From NCBI GenBank assembly GCA_017399165.1, contig JAFQEF010000080.1:1-61661 (forward strand): a DNA stretch of 61,661 nucleotides. Direction: 5' to 3'. The notes under the pieces were generated by a model that was not told the origin of the DNA, searched no databases, and saw nothing but the letters and a program-made list of their open reading frames with translations. Below are positions 43,360 to 51,813 of this stretch, one piece after another. The translations under genes and the position numbers were made by a program. Origin of the DNA: Akkermansia sp. (GTDB lineage: Bacteria; Verrucomicrobiota; Verrucomicrobiia; Verrucomicrobiales; Akkermansiaceae). How positions within the stretch are numbered: the stretch's first letter is position 1; every line of letters begins with the position of its first letter.

Positions 43360-46300
43360 ATGTTTTCTTCAAAACAACAAAAACAGATTTACCACACCAC
43401 CAGCACGCGCATATCGGCATCGGCAGGCACAGGTAAGACCTATCAACTGGCCTCTCGTTTCATTGCCTTGCTCATGCTCGGAGTGGAGCCGGATAAAATC
43501 ATTGCCCTCACATTCACCAAAAAGGCAGCGGGTGAGTTCCGCAGCCGCATTCTGCATGCACTGGCAGAGGGAGCTTGCGATTTGAAGGATAAAGAAACGG
43601 GGCGCAATGTGCTGGCAGCTCGTATATGGGAAGTGTGGAGCGGGCTCACACAGTCGGACCGCAGCAGCTGGAAAAAGGCAGCCAACGACACCCCTTTGCT
43701 ACCGGCAACGGTTGCCATCGTAAAACTGGCTGCAAGCCAAAATAAATACGCGGAGGAGCTCTACGCCGCCCCCGAAGGTAAGGAATTGAGAGATTACTTA
43801 CAATTACCCGAGCAAAATGCCACCGAGTTTGCCGAGCTCTTGCGCAAGGTTGTAAAGATAATGAACAAGCTTGAACTTTCAACCATAGATAGTTTCTTCA
43901 ATTCTCTGGTTGCCGGTAATTGTTTAGAGCTGGGGGTAAACAATGTAGCCTCCCTTGACCCTGCAGATGAGAAATCAGCCCGCCTCGCCACCATTCACAG
44001 CTATTTGGACGCCCGTGCCGCAGAGCAACAAAAACGCGCAGAATTTCTCGATATGTTCGCCGGGCTCACCGGTGGCAAGGGTTCTAAAACCGTCTCTAAA
44101 TTAGAGCGTGAGCTGGCGAACTATCTCTCCCTGTACCGTGAGCATCCCAACGCAGAATGCTGGGGCAATACCGAATCCTTTGCGCAAGACATCGCCTTAG
44201 TGAATCCGCCCTTAACGGAGGAGCAGGCAAATAAGTGGAATGCCGATGCAAGGCAGCTGCAATGTATGCTGAGTTTATTCGCTGATAATGATCTCCCGCG
44301 ATTTATATACAGCGGACTCAAAAATTTGGCACAACAAAAAACTCCGCTTAGTAAAACAGTCATCGAATGGATTGGTGATGAATTCGACCTTGAGTCGAAT
44401 ACTCAATTAAACACACACGCCCTTAAACTTACTGAAGCTTATTATACCCAAAGCGACTTTTCCCCACAGCTGCAAAAGCAAGCAGCATCTGCTAAAGAGC
44501 TACTGGAAGTAAACAAAAGTTACTCTAAAAATGATAAAAAAGCATTGACAGCCATTATTAATGCGCTCGAGAAACAAGATTTCAAAAAAACGCCCAAGTA
44601 TATTGACAACTTCCGCAATTCTCTGAGTAATAAACCGGTACACACGGAGGAAGAATTGATTACCTTAAGGAAGATTCATGCACTGGCAAAAGAATTAGAG
44701 GTGGATTTGCCTGCCAAATGCCTGCACGATGCCATAACACGCACGCGCAGTTTATACTCCCTGCTGCGTGATTATGCGGATGCCTATGAACAACGCATTA
44801 CAGCCACCGGTGAATTTTCGTTTGATGACATTGCCCGCAAGGCTTACGAGTTGATGACGGATACCCTCTCTACGGAAAGCGCAGAGGCAAGCGCCTTCTG
44901 CAGGGAGCATTTGGCCCTGCGTACGGGTAAAAAATACAACCATTGGATGCTGGATGAGTTTCAGGACACCTCCGATAAACAATTTGACACGCTTGCCCCT
45001 GTGCTGGAGATGGTATTGGGGGAAAGCCCTGTAGCCTTCACGCAAGAATCGCCACGCCCTTTGCCGGCATGTCTGCGCCCCTACCATGAGGACTGCGCCT
45101 ATTACGTAGCAGATGGCAGCCTCTTTGTTGTGGGCGATGACAAGCAGGGAATCTACGGATTCCGTACCGGAGAAAACCAAGCATTTGACAAACTACAAAC
45201 AGATCCCACCTGGAACGTACCGATAAAAGAGGCTAAGCTCACCAAGAGCTACCGTTCATCCCCGGATATCATGGGCAAAGATGGCTTTGTAAACGATTTG
45301 TTCAGCAAATTGAATGAATTGGAACAACAGGACAGCCCTACAAGTGCCGTAAACCTTGAAAGCTTCACCTACCACGAAACTGCTCGCGATTTCCGTGGAT
45401 ATGTAGAAATGCAGGTAATAGCCAAGGAGAAAGAAACGGACGATGAATCTGAAGAAGCAACGCTCAAAACCGGCATGTTCAATGCCGTGAGCAACATTTT
45501 GCGCAAATTAACACGCGATGAAGAAGCCCCCTTGCACGGCATGAGCATCGGGATTCTCACCCGCACCAACAGTGAAGCAGAGGCACTGGTGGACCACCTG
45601 CGCAATGACATGCCCAAGCTACCCATCATGCTGGTAAAAGACACTTTGGCTGCCACCGCATGCCCGTTAGGGGAGATGCTGCACCACCTGTTCCGATGGT
45701 TGCTGCACCCGCAAGAGCAAACATCCTGCAATATCGTGAAAGCCACTTTCATGAGCTACTTGTTTGAAGGAGAGCTCAACAGCAACGCAGTATGGCACAA
45801 GCTCAGAGACAAGCTCGACACGCTTGGCTACACACAGTTGCTGCAAAACATTTTCAGCCACTTCCCCATGCACGCCATGGATACCAAACAACAAGGCGCG
45901 CATAAGGAGGTGATGACTACGTGGCTCAACGCGGCGCAAGCCTTTGATGCCGCAGGGGGCGCATTATCCGCTTGGCTTCGCCGCATTTCTACCCTCAGCA
46001 CGCAAGGTGTGGCGTCCTCTCGCTATGTGCAGGTTATGACCATGCACAAGAGCAAGGGGCTTGAGTTTGATGCCGTTATTCTCCCCCTCATGTCAGATGA
46101 TGCCATTGATTCTGTGAGTGACTTAAGCTATTTTTGCTCGGCGGACGGCAAATCACTACTGCTTTCTCCGGGTAACAGCGAAACGCGCAATGCATACTGG
46201 CCGGGTGCGTTTGATGAACTGACAACGGCTTGGAAGCACCGATGCAGCAAAGAAGCCTACAACCTATTGTATGTAGCTACAACCCGTGCTAAATACGCTA

Positions 46301-47133
46301 ACTACATTCTGCTCAACGGCGATAAGTTAATAGAAGAAGAGCAACTACTTGCCCGAAGCCGCTCAGAATCCGGAATCCTCCGCCGTGCTTTCGGGGGAAC
46401 ATTGGAGGCCTATGACGCCACTACCCTCTTGACCGATCCCCAAGGAATTGAAACGTGGTACGAGGCATTGAAGCCCAAAAACATCTGCACCGGTGCCGTG
46501 CCGTCCACTCAGGGACCGGGCATTGCCGTACAACGCCGTCAACGCATAAGCCCCTCTACGCTGGCTAAAGTTGAGGATAAGCAACAAAGTGAGGCGGATG
46601 AAAGCCCTGCCCGCACTCCTTATATCAGTACCAACGCCGCAGATTTCGGCACGGCCGTGCATGAATGCTGGGAGCAGATTACTTGGCTTGACGCGCCCCT
46701 GCCCGACTGGGCGGAAGCTCCGAAAACGAAGGCACAACAAGTGGTGGCAGCCGCCTTGCAACAGCCGGAGGTGCGCGAGCTCTTTACCCGCACCTCGGGA
46801 GTAGAGGTATACTGCGAGCAATCCATAGAAGCTATTACGAAGGCTGACGAGTGGGTCTCGGGCACCATAGACCGCTTGGTACTCACAACAGATGCCGCAG
46901 GTCGCACCATAGGCGCCCATATTATCGACTTTAAGACAAACAAGCTTAAGGGGAAAGAGCCCTACCAAGAGCTCAAAAAAGAGTACACAGGCCAAATGAC
47001 CGCCTATAAGCAGCTCATATCACAAGCATTTGACCTGCCGGCCGCTGCGGTTAAGGTATCGCTCCTCTCTTGTCCCAAAGGTAATATACCTGCCCGCGTG
47101 CTCCCCTATACGGACGAGGAGTTACCCATCTGA
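43360..47133 (+). CDS. AddA-like UvrD-family helicase-nuclease
   Basis: 1257 residues. Helicase motifs in order: Walker A SASAGTGKTYQLASRF (residue 20s), ALTFTKKAAGEFRSRI, HWMLDEFQDTSD (Walker B), VVGDDKQGIYGFRTGE, LTKSYRSS, MTMHKSKGLEFDAVILPL, YNLLYVATTRAKYANYILL. The C-terminal RecB-like nuclease has GTAVHECWEQI, GTIDRLVL and HIIDFKTNKLKG. Together with the AddB-like subunit it forms an exonuclease V type machine acting at double-strand breaks before RecA loading. Its position next to McrBC would let it destroy cut phage DNA, an inference from context. Confidence 0.9.
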   Translation: MFSSKQQKQIYHTTSTRISASAGTGKTYQLASRFIALLMLGVEPDKIIALTFTKKAAGEFRSRILHALAEGACDLKDKETGRNVLAARIWEVWSGLTQSDRSSWKKAANDTPLLPATVAIVKLAASQNKYAEELYAAPEGKELRDYLQLPEQNATEFAELLRKVVKIMNKLELSTIDSFFNSLVAGNCLELGVNNVASLDPADEKSARLATIHSYLDARAAEQQKRAEFLDMFAGLTGGKGSKTVSKLERELANYLSLYREHPNAECWGNTESFAQDIALVNPPLTEEQANKWNADARQLQCMLSLFADNDLPRFIYSGLKNLAQQKTPLSKTVIEWIGDEFDLESNTQLNTHALKLTEAYYTQSDFSPQLQKQAASAKELLEVNKSYSKNDKKALTAIINALEKQDFKKTPKYIDNFRNSLSNKPVHTEEELITLRKIHALAKELEVDLPAKCLHDAITRTRSLYSLLRDYADAYEQRITATGEFSFDDIARKAYELMTDTLSTESAEASAFCREHLALRTGKKYNHWMLDEFQDTSDKQFDTLAPVLEMVLGESPVAFTQESPRPLPACLRPYHEDCAYYVADGSLFVVGDDKQGIYGFRTGENQAFDKLQTDPTWNVPIKEAKLTKSYRSSPDIMGKDGFVNDLFSKLNELEQQDSPTSAVNLESFTYHETARDFRGYVEMQVIAKEKETDDESEEATLKTGMFNAVSNILRKLTRDEEAPLHGMSIGILTRTNSEAEALVDHLRNDMPKLPIMLVKDTLAATACPLGEMLHHLFRWLLHPQEQTSCNIVKATFMSYLFEGELNSNAVWHKLRDKLDTLGYTQLLQNIFSHFPMHAMDTKQQGAHKEVMTTWLNAAQAFDAAGGALSAWLRRISTLSTQGVASSRYVQVMTMHKSKGLEFDAVILPLMSDDAIDSVSDLSYFCSADGKSLLLSPGNSETRNAYWPGAFDELTTAWKHRCSKEAYNLLYVATTRAKYANYILLNGDKLIEEEQLLARSRSESGILRRAFGGTLEAYDATTLLTDPQGIETWYEALKPKNICTGAVPSTQGPGIAVQRRQRISPSTLAKVEDKQQSEADESPARTPYISTNAADFGTAVHECWEQITWLDAPLPDWAEAPKTKAQQVVAAALQQPEVRELFTRTSGVEVYCEQSIEAITKADEWVSGTIDRLVLTTDAAGRTIGAHIIDFKTNKLKGKEPYQELKKEYTGQMTAYKQLISQAFDLPAAAVKVSLLSCPKGNIPARVLPYTDEELPI

Positions 47134-47325
47134 GCCAACTGCATCGGGAGAAACAGAAAGCGTCGATATTTTACTACTTTATTGCTCCGGCAATAATAGG
47201 TGGGTAGGTATTCATACACCAGGGCAGCCACCACACATTTTTTTTGAGGGGATGGGGCAATTAAATCTCACGGAGCGCGGAACTCTATGCCCCTCCCCCT
47301 GAGATATAGGCAAATTGGCGTATTT
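47134..47325. other. Intergenic region before the minisatellite
   Basis: Nothing gene-like is visible between the addA-like stop and the tandem repeat. Apparent reading frames here and through the repeat arise from the repeat unit itself. Confidence 0.5.
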
Positions 47326-47535
47326 CCTCTATTGCCACTTAATTTGCCTCTTTTGCCGGATAAACTTCCTCTATTGCCACTTAATTTGCCTCTTTTGCCG
47401 GATAAACTTCCTCTATTGTCACTTAATTTGCCTCTTTTGCCGGATAAACTTCCTCTATTGTCACTTAATTTGCCTCTTTCGCCGGATAAACTTCCTCTAT
47501 TGCCACTTAATTTGCCTCTTTTGCCGGATAAAATC
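47326..47535. repeat. 42-bp tandem repeat, five copies
   Basis: Units start at 47326, 47368, 47410, 47452 and 47494. Each 42-bp unit is CCTCTATTGCCACTTAATTT followed by GCCTCTTTTGCCGGATAAAC and TT, and is itself two diverged 21-bp halves. Copies differ by only one or two bases (GCC/GTC and TTTTGCC/TTTCGCC). There are no unique spacers, so it is not CRISPR. The array ends 65 bp before the AlbA_2 gene and just before its promoter. Confidence 0.95.
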
Positions 47536-47545
47536 AATACAAGGC

Positions 47546-47575
47546 TTGCAATAATCATCAACAGTATGATAAAAT
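47546..47575 (+). promoter_or_regulatory. Promoter of the AlbA_2 gene
   Basis: TTGCAA (47546-47551), 18-bp spacer, TAAAAT (47570-47575), directly after the last repeat unit. Confidence 0.4.
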
Positions 47576-47599
47576 GGCTGAAAGATTACAACAAACACC

Positions 47600-48973
47600 A
47601 TGAGTCCCGAAAATGAGAGCATAGAATGGAAAGAATCCTGGCATGAGCAATACCTCAAATGGATATGTGGATTTGCCAATGCGCACGGAGGTATCCTCTA
47701 TATAGGAATCAATGATAACGGGCAAATTGTGGGGATAAGCAATGCTCACAAACTCATGGAAGATATACCCAACATGGTAAGGGATTCCCTGCACCTGATA
47801 GTAGACATAAAATTGAAAGAAGAAGCAGGCAAGGAGTATCTGGAGATTCACGTACCGGCATCTTATGCACCGGTTTGGTATCGAGACGCTATCTACATGA
47901 GGAGTGGCAGCACAAATCAACGTTTACACGATGCGGCGCTGATGCACTTTCTCATCAATAAAACTGGCGAAAAATGGGATTCTTTGAGTATTTCCGGCGT
48001 TACGCCCCAAGATTTAGACCCGGAAAGTTTCCGCATTTTCAGACAAGCTGCCAAACGTAGTAAAAGATTACCGATAGATGAGGCGGAGCGCAGCAACGAA
48101 GAACTCCTACAATATCTGGGGCTTATCCGTAATAACGACTTAACCAGAGCAGCGGTATTACTTTTCCACCAAAACCCGGAGCAGTGGTTTATGGGAGCTT
48201 GGATAAAAATCGGTTATTTTGACGATAAAGAAGAACTATTATACCAAGATGAGCTGCACGGCTCCCTCATCTCACAGGCCGAGAGAGTGATGGAGTTAAT
48301 ATATACAAAATACTTAAAAGCAACGGTAAGCTATGAAAACGACCACAGAATCGAAACCTATCCCTTTTCTCGTGCTGTGGTCAGAGAATCTGTTTTTAAT
48401 GCATTGATTCACAAAGATTATACGGCTGGTTACCCCATTCAAATCAGCATATCAGACACCAAGCTCCAAGTATTCAATCCGGCCGTACTTTCCTATGACT
48501 GGGTATCTGCCGAAGCTTGGCAAAAGGGTGGGTCTCGACCACTCAATCCGGCTCTGGCTAATACATTTTTCCGTGCTGGTTTTGCAGAAGCCTGGGGGCA
48601 AGGAATTAGAAAAATCTGCCGTAACAGTCTGGCCTATGGTATGCCCATGCCCGAATATAGCATAGACTCCTCCAGTGTACTCGTTAAACTTCACCCCATC
48701 GGATATAAAGGCGAACATAATATTCCCCCTTCACCTATTATCAATCCGCCATACATCAATGATACCCGAAAACTCAACATAATAGAGTTTTTACGAAAAA
48801 AACCCACTGCCGTATACGCAGATATAGCCCAAGCCATGCTCATTAGTGAAAGAACAGTAGGAAACATCATGAGAGAACTTATTCAAGCAGGGGCTATATA
48901 CCGCACAGGCACACGCAAAAAAGGAGAATGGAAAATTCAAGACTCCGCCATTGCCCCCAAAAACCAAGACTGA
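47600..48973 (+). CDS. AlbA_2 / divergent AAA_4 regulator-like protein with winged helix
   Basis: 457 residues of the COG2865 type. The N-terminal AlbA_2 (Schlafen-like) domain has ESIEWKESWHEQYLKWICGFAN and GGILYIGINDNGQIVG. The central ATPase-like half (HSP90-like fold) has SVFNALIHKDYTAGYPIQI and NPALANTFFRAGFAEAWGQGI. The C-terminal winged helix is VYADIAQAMLISERTVGNIM with the recognition helix in RELIQAGAIYRTGTR. Such proteins are mostly uncharacterised nucleic-acid-binding regulators or defence factors. The tandem repeat right upstream is a plausible binding or phase-variable control region. AT content is raised, which suggests transfer. Confidence 0.8.
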   Translation: MSPENESIEWKESWHEQYLKWICGFANAHGGILYIGINDNGQIVGISNAHKLMEDIPNMVRDSLHLIVDIKLKEEAGKEYLEIHVPASYAPVWYRDAIYMRSGSTNQRLHDAALMHFLINKTGEKWDSLSISGVTPQDLDPESFRIFRQAAKRSKRLPIDEAERSNEELLQYLGLIRNNDLTRAAVLLFHQNPEQWFMGAWIKIGYFDDKEELLYQDELHGSLISQAERVMELIYTKYLKATVSYENDHRIETYPFSRAVVRESVFNALIHKDYTAGYPIQISISDTKLQVFNPAVLSYDWVSAEAWQKGGSRPLNPALANTFFRAGFAEAWGQGIRKICRNSLAYGMPMPEYSIDSSSVLVKLHPIGYKGEHNIPPSPIINPPYINDTRKLNIIEFLRKKPTAVYADIAQAMLISERTVGNIMRELIQAGAIYRTGTRKKGEWKIQDSAIAPKNQD

Positions 48974-49011
48974 TCCCCAAGCAGAGCATCGAAATCACCA
49001 CAGTTTGGTGT

Positions 49012-49035
49012 TCAACGGTATCTCATAACCGTTGA
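49012..49035 (+). terminator. Hairpin after the AlbA_2 gene
   Basis: Stem TCAACGGT (49012-49019)/ACCGTTGA (49028-49035) with an 8-nt loop, followed by TTTAAC. The T-run is short, so terminator activity is uncertain. Confidence 0.4.
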
Positions 49036-49111
49036 TTTAACATTCAGCATCGGGTGCACATCAACATACCAACACAGCTGTGTCAACTTGCGATTGCATT
49101 CAAGATTAACC

Positions 49112-49140
49112 TTGACGTAAAGAGGCACAGATGATAGAGT
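49112..49140 (+). promoter_or_regulatory. Promoter of recJ
   Basis: TTGACG (49112-49117), 17-bp spacer, TAGAGT (49135-49140), with the ATG 6 nt later at 49147. Confidence 0.6.
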
Positions 49141-49146
49141 GTAGCC

Positions 49147-50865
49147 ATGAGTACGAAGTTCAGTTGGGAATTAAACCCGATGGACTCCATGGCCGACTTT
49201 GGGGCAGAGCTTAACGAGCAGCTTCCGCCGCTCGTGCGTAAGCTTTTAACACAAAGAGGCATACGGAGCCCACAACGGGCAGAACAATTCCTCCGGCCCC
49301 GACTAGCCGATTTAGGGGACCCTTTTGATATGCGGGAGATGGACGCCGCCGTTGAGCGCATCTTCCGCGCAGTAGATCACGGCGAGCGGGTCTGCATCTA
49401 TGGGGATTATGACGTGGACGGAGTAAGCTCCGTCACGCTGCTGCATACCATCTTAACGGCATACGGGGTAGAGCCCGCCTGCTTTATACCGGTGCGCACC
49501 AAAGAGGGCTACGGCTTGAGTAAGGATGGCATCAGCCACGCCGTGGAGGCCTGCGGCGGTAAGCCGGATCTTATTATTACGGTAGACTGCGGCACCTCCT
49601 CTGTGGATGAGGTGGCATATTTAAACAGCATTGGCATAGATGTCATTGTGCTGGACCACCACGAAAGCAGCACCCGCGGGCGCCCCCCAGCCGTTGCCGT
49701 GGTCAATGCCAAGCTGGAGGACGACAGCCCCCTGACCTACCTTTGCAGTGCCGGGGTAGTGTTCAAGCTGGCGCACGCCATGCTCAAGCGCAGGCGCTTG
49801 CAGGACTTTGACTTAAAGAAATATTTGGACATAGTGGCCATAGCAACCGTGGCAGACATTGTGCCGCTGGTAAATGAAAACCGCTTGCTCACCCGCCACG
49901 GGTTAAAAGTAATGGCACGCGGGGGCAACACGGGCTTGCGCGCCCTTAATGAAGTAACGGGCATGCGCAGCACACCCAGTGCCAGCCATGTATCTTTCCG
50001 TATTGGCCCCAGATTAAACGCAGCGGGCCGCATGGACTCCCCCACGGATGCGCTGGAGCTGCTCATGACGCACGATGCCGAGCGCGCCATACAACTGGCG
50101 CATTGCCTGGAGGCCCACAACCGCGCCCGACAACAGGAGGAGGAGAAAATACGCGCTGAGGCAACGCAAATGCTCGAGCAGTATTTCTCCCCGGCAACGG
50201 ACCGCGTTATTGTGCTGGGCTCCCGCACTTGGCACCCGGGGGTGGTGGGTATTGTGGCCTCCCTGCTCATGCGCCGCTATCACAAGCCCACCTTCATTAT
50301 ATCATTGGATGAAAACGGCTTAGGCAAGGGCTCCGGGCGTTCCATACCGGGGGTATCACTGGTGCAGGCCATCCACGCCTGTGCAGATACCATTGTATCC
50401 GGCGGCGGGCATGATATGGCGGCCGGCCTGGTGATACGCGAGGAGATGATTAACGACTTCCGCCGCGCCTTTGATGCCTATGTGGAGCAGAACACTAACG
50501 ATGAGCAGCTTAAACCTAAGTTGCATATAGATGCAGAGGTAAGCTTAGCAGAGCTCACGCTTGATTTGTTGGACAGCTACGAGCTGCTGGAGCCATTCGG
50601 CAACTCCAACCCGCAACCGGTGTTTATGAGCCGCAATGTCATGCTGTCCGACGCGCCGAGGCATTTGCAGGGTAACCACCTTAAGCTCAGCTTGCGACAA
50701 GGCACACACGAGTGCGATGCCATGTTCTTTAACGGAGGCAGCGTGCACCTGCCGGACCCGCCCTGGGATATCGCCTTTACCATAGACCGCAACGTGTGGC
50801 GTGGGCGCACCAGCGTCTCCATGTCCATTCAGGATATCAGGCCGGCACAATCCCCGCGCACATGA
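49147..50865 (+). CDS. recJ: Single-stranded-DNA exonuclease RecJ
   Basis: A 572-residue DHH-family 5'-3' exonuclease used in recombination and mismatch repair. Motifs seen: CIYGDYDVDGVSSVTLL, VDCGTSSVDE, VIVLDHHES (DHH box), IATVADIVPLVNENR, RIGPRLNAAGRMDSP, and the DHHA1 part SGGGHDMAAGLVI. The C-terminal OB-type domain (LEPFGNSNPQPVF) is present. Length is normal. It overlaps the next gene by ATGA and has a promoter that places the transcription start at the ATG. Its position near the AddAB-like genes extends the DNA-processing neighbourhood. Confidence 0.95.
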   Translation: MSTKFSWELNPMDSMADFGAELNEQLPPLVRKLLTQRGIRSPQRAEQFLRPRLADLGDPFDMREMDAAVERIFRAVDHGERVCIYGDYDVDGVSSVTLLHTILTAYGVEPACFIPVRTKEGYGLSKDGISHAVEACGGKPDLIITVDCGTSSVDEVAYLNSIGIDVIVLDHHESSTRGRPPAVAVVNAKLEDDSPLTYLCSAGVVFKLAHAMLKRRRLQDFDLKKYLDIVAIATVADIVPLVNENRLLTRHGLKVMARGGNTGLRALNEVTGMRSTPSASHVSFRIGPRLNAAGRMDSPTDALELLMTHDAERAIQLAHCLEAHNRARQQEEEKIRAEATQMLEQYFSPATDRVIVLGSRTWHPGVVGIVASLLMRRYHKPTFIISLDENGLGKGSGRSIPGVSLVQAIHACADTIVSGGGHDMAAGLVIREEMINDFRRAFDAYVEQNTNDEQLKPKLHIDAEVSLAELTLDLLDSYELLEPFGNSNPQPVFMSRNVMLSDAPRHLQGNHLKLSLRQGTHECDAMFFNGGSVHLPDPPWDIAFTIDRNVWRGRTSVSMSIQDIRPAQSPRT

Positions 50866-51746
50866 TACGCCCACCGCACAGAAGCAACCTGCACCCCAAC
50901 GCCAAGCCACCGGAGTTTGGTGACTGGCGGGCAGATTTACCCCGCCCGGAGGAGGCAGAGCATTACCCGCCCCATGCCTTGCCCGAGCACATGCGGCGTT
51001 ATGATGATGAGGAGCCCTCTGCCGGGCCGGGCTTGTTCGGCAAAATCTTGCGTTTTTTGGCTGCCATCAGCATATTATTGCCGATTAACGGCGTTATCAT
51101 TTATGCACTTGTTCACTGTTTGGGGCACAGCTCTGCAGATATGGAAAACGTGCGTTTTTGGTTGCGCACCCCCATTTGGTTCAGCCTGCTGGGCATCCTC
51201 TCTTTTACCGTCATTGCGCTGTTGGGCATAAGGCGCCGAACCTGCTTGTATATTTATGTTTTGGGGCATGAGCTCACACACGCCATTGCCATTTTAATGT
51301 GCTTAGGCAAAATCAAGGGCATGCGCATCAGCACCACAGAGGGCAGCTATGTGCTCACGAACAAGACAAACCTGTTCATCGCCCTCTCCCCCTACTTTAT
51401 TCCCTTTTGGATGCTGGTGTGGATGGCCTTGATATGGAGCATGAACCGCCTGAGCCCCTTTGACACCTATTTGGAATGGTTTTACGCAGGTTTCGGTTTT
51501 TGGTGGGCATTTCACTTATTTTGGACCGCCTTCAGCATCATGCAGGAGCGACAGCCGGACCTTTTTGACAACGGGCTGCTTTTCTCACTGCTCATCATCG
51601 TGTTGCTGAACTTTATACTACTCATCGGCATCCTGATGTTCTTTGGGCTTATCACCCCCACGGAGTATTTGCACAGCCTGCAAGAATGCTCCATACAAGC
51701 CTACCACACCGCGCGAGCCCTGATATTGAAATGGGCTTGTGCGTGA
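50862..51746 (+). CDS. Membrane protein with HExxH zinc-protease-like motif
   Basis: A 294-residue polytopic protein. A soluble N-terminus of about 65 residues (Pro- and Glu-rich) precedes helices near 68-95, 108-130, 185-210, 222-245 and 250-275. YVLGHELTHAIAILM carries a HELTH (HExxH) zinc-binding motif within or next to a helix, as in M50-like intramembrane proteases, but the second ligand motif (NPDG-type) is not obvious. ATG 50862 overlaps the recJ stop, so it is translationally coupled. The role is unknown; a regulated proteolysis function is a guess. Confidence 0.6.
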   Translation: MIRPPHRSNLHPNAKPPEFGDWRADLPRPEEAEHYPPHALPEHMRRYDDEEPSAGPGLFGKILRFLAAISILLPINGVIIYALVHCLGHSSADMENVRFWLRTPIWFSLLGILSFTVIALLGIRRRTCLYIYVLGHELTHAIAILMCLGKIKGMRISTTEGSYVLTNKTNLFIALSPYFIPFWMLVWMALIWSMNRLSPFDTYLEWFYAGFGFWWAFHLFWTAFSIMQERQPDLFDNGLLFSLLIIVLLNFILLIGILMFFGLITPTEYLHSLQECSIQAYHTARALILKWACA

Positions 51747-51768
51747 TAAAGGTTGACGTAATTTACAA

Positions 51769-51797
51769 TTGCAGGTAAGGCCGGGGGCTGCTATAAT
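51769..51797 (+). promoter_or_regulatory. Promoter of the alpha/beta-hydrolase-like gene
   Basis: TTGCAG (51769-51774), 17-bp spacer, consensus TATAAT (51792-51797), 16 nt before ATG 51814. Confidence 0.65.
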
Positions 51798-51813
51798 CCA
51801 CGCGCGCATACGT

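Noticed and set aside
47326..47535. Possible CRISPR array
   Set aside because: The units are directly adjacent with no unique spacers and no cas genes nearby; it is a plain tandem repeat.
47268..47616. Reading frames through the tandem repeat on both strands (7-residue repeats)
   Set aside because: The repeat unit is a multiple of three, so all frames stay open by default; there is no ribosome site or start context.
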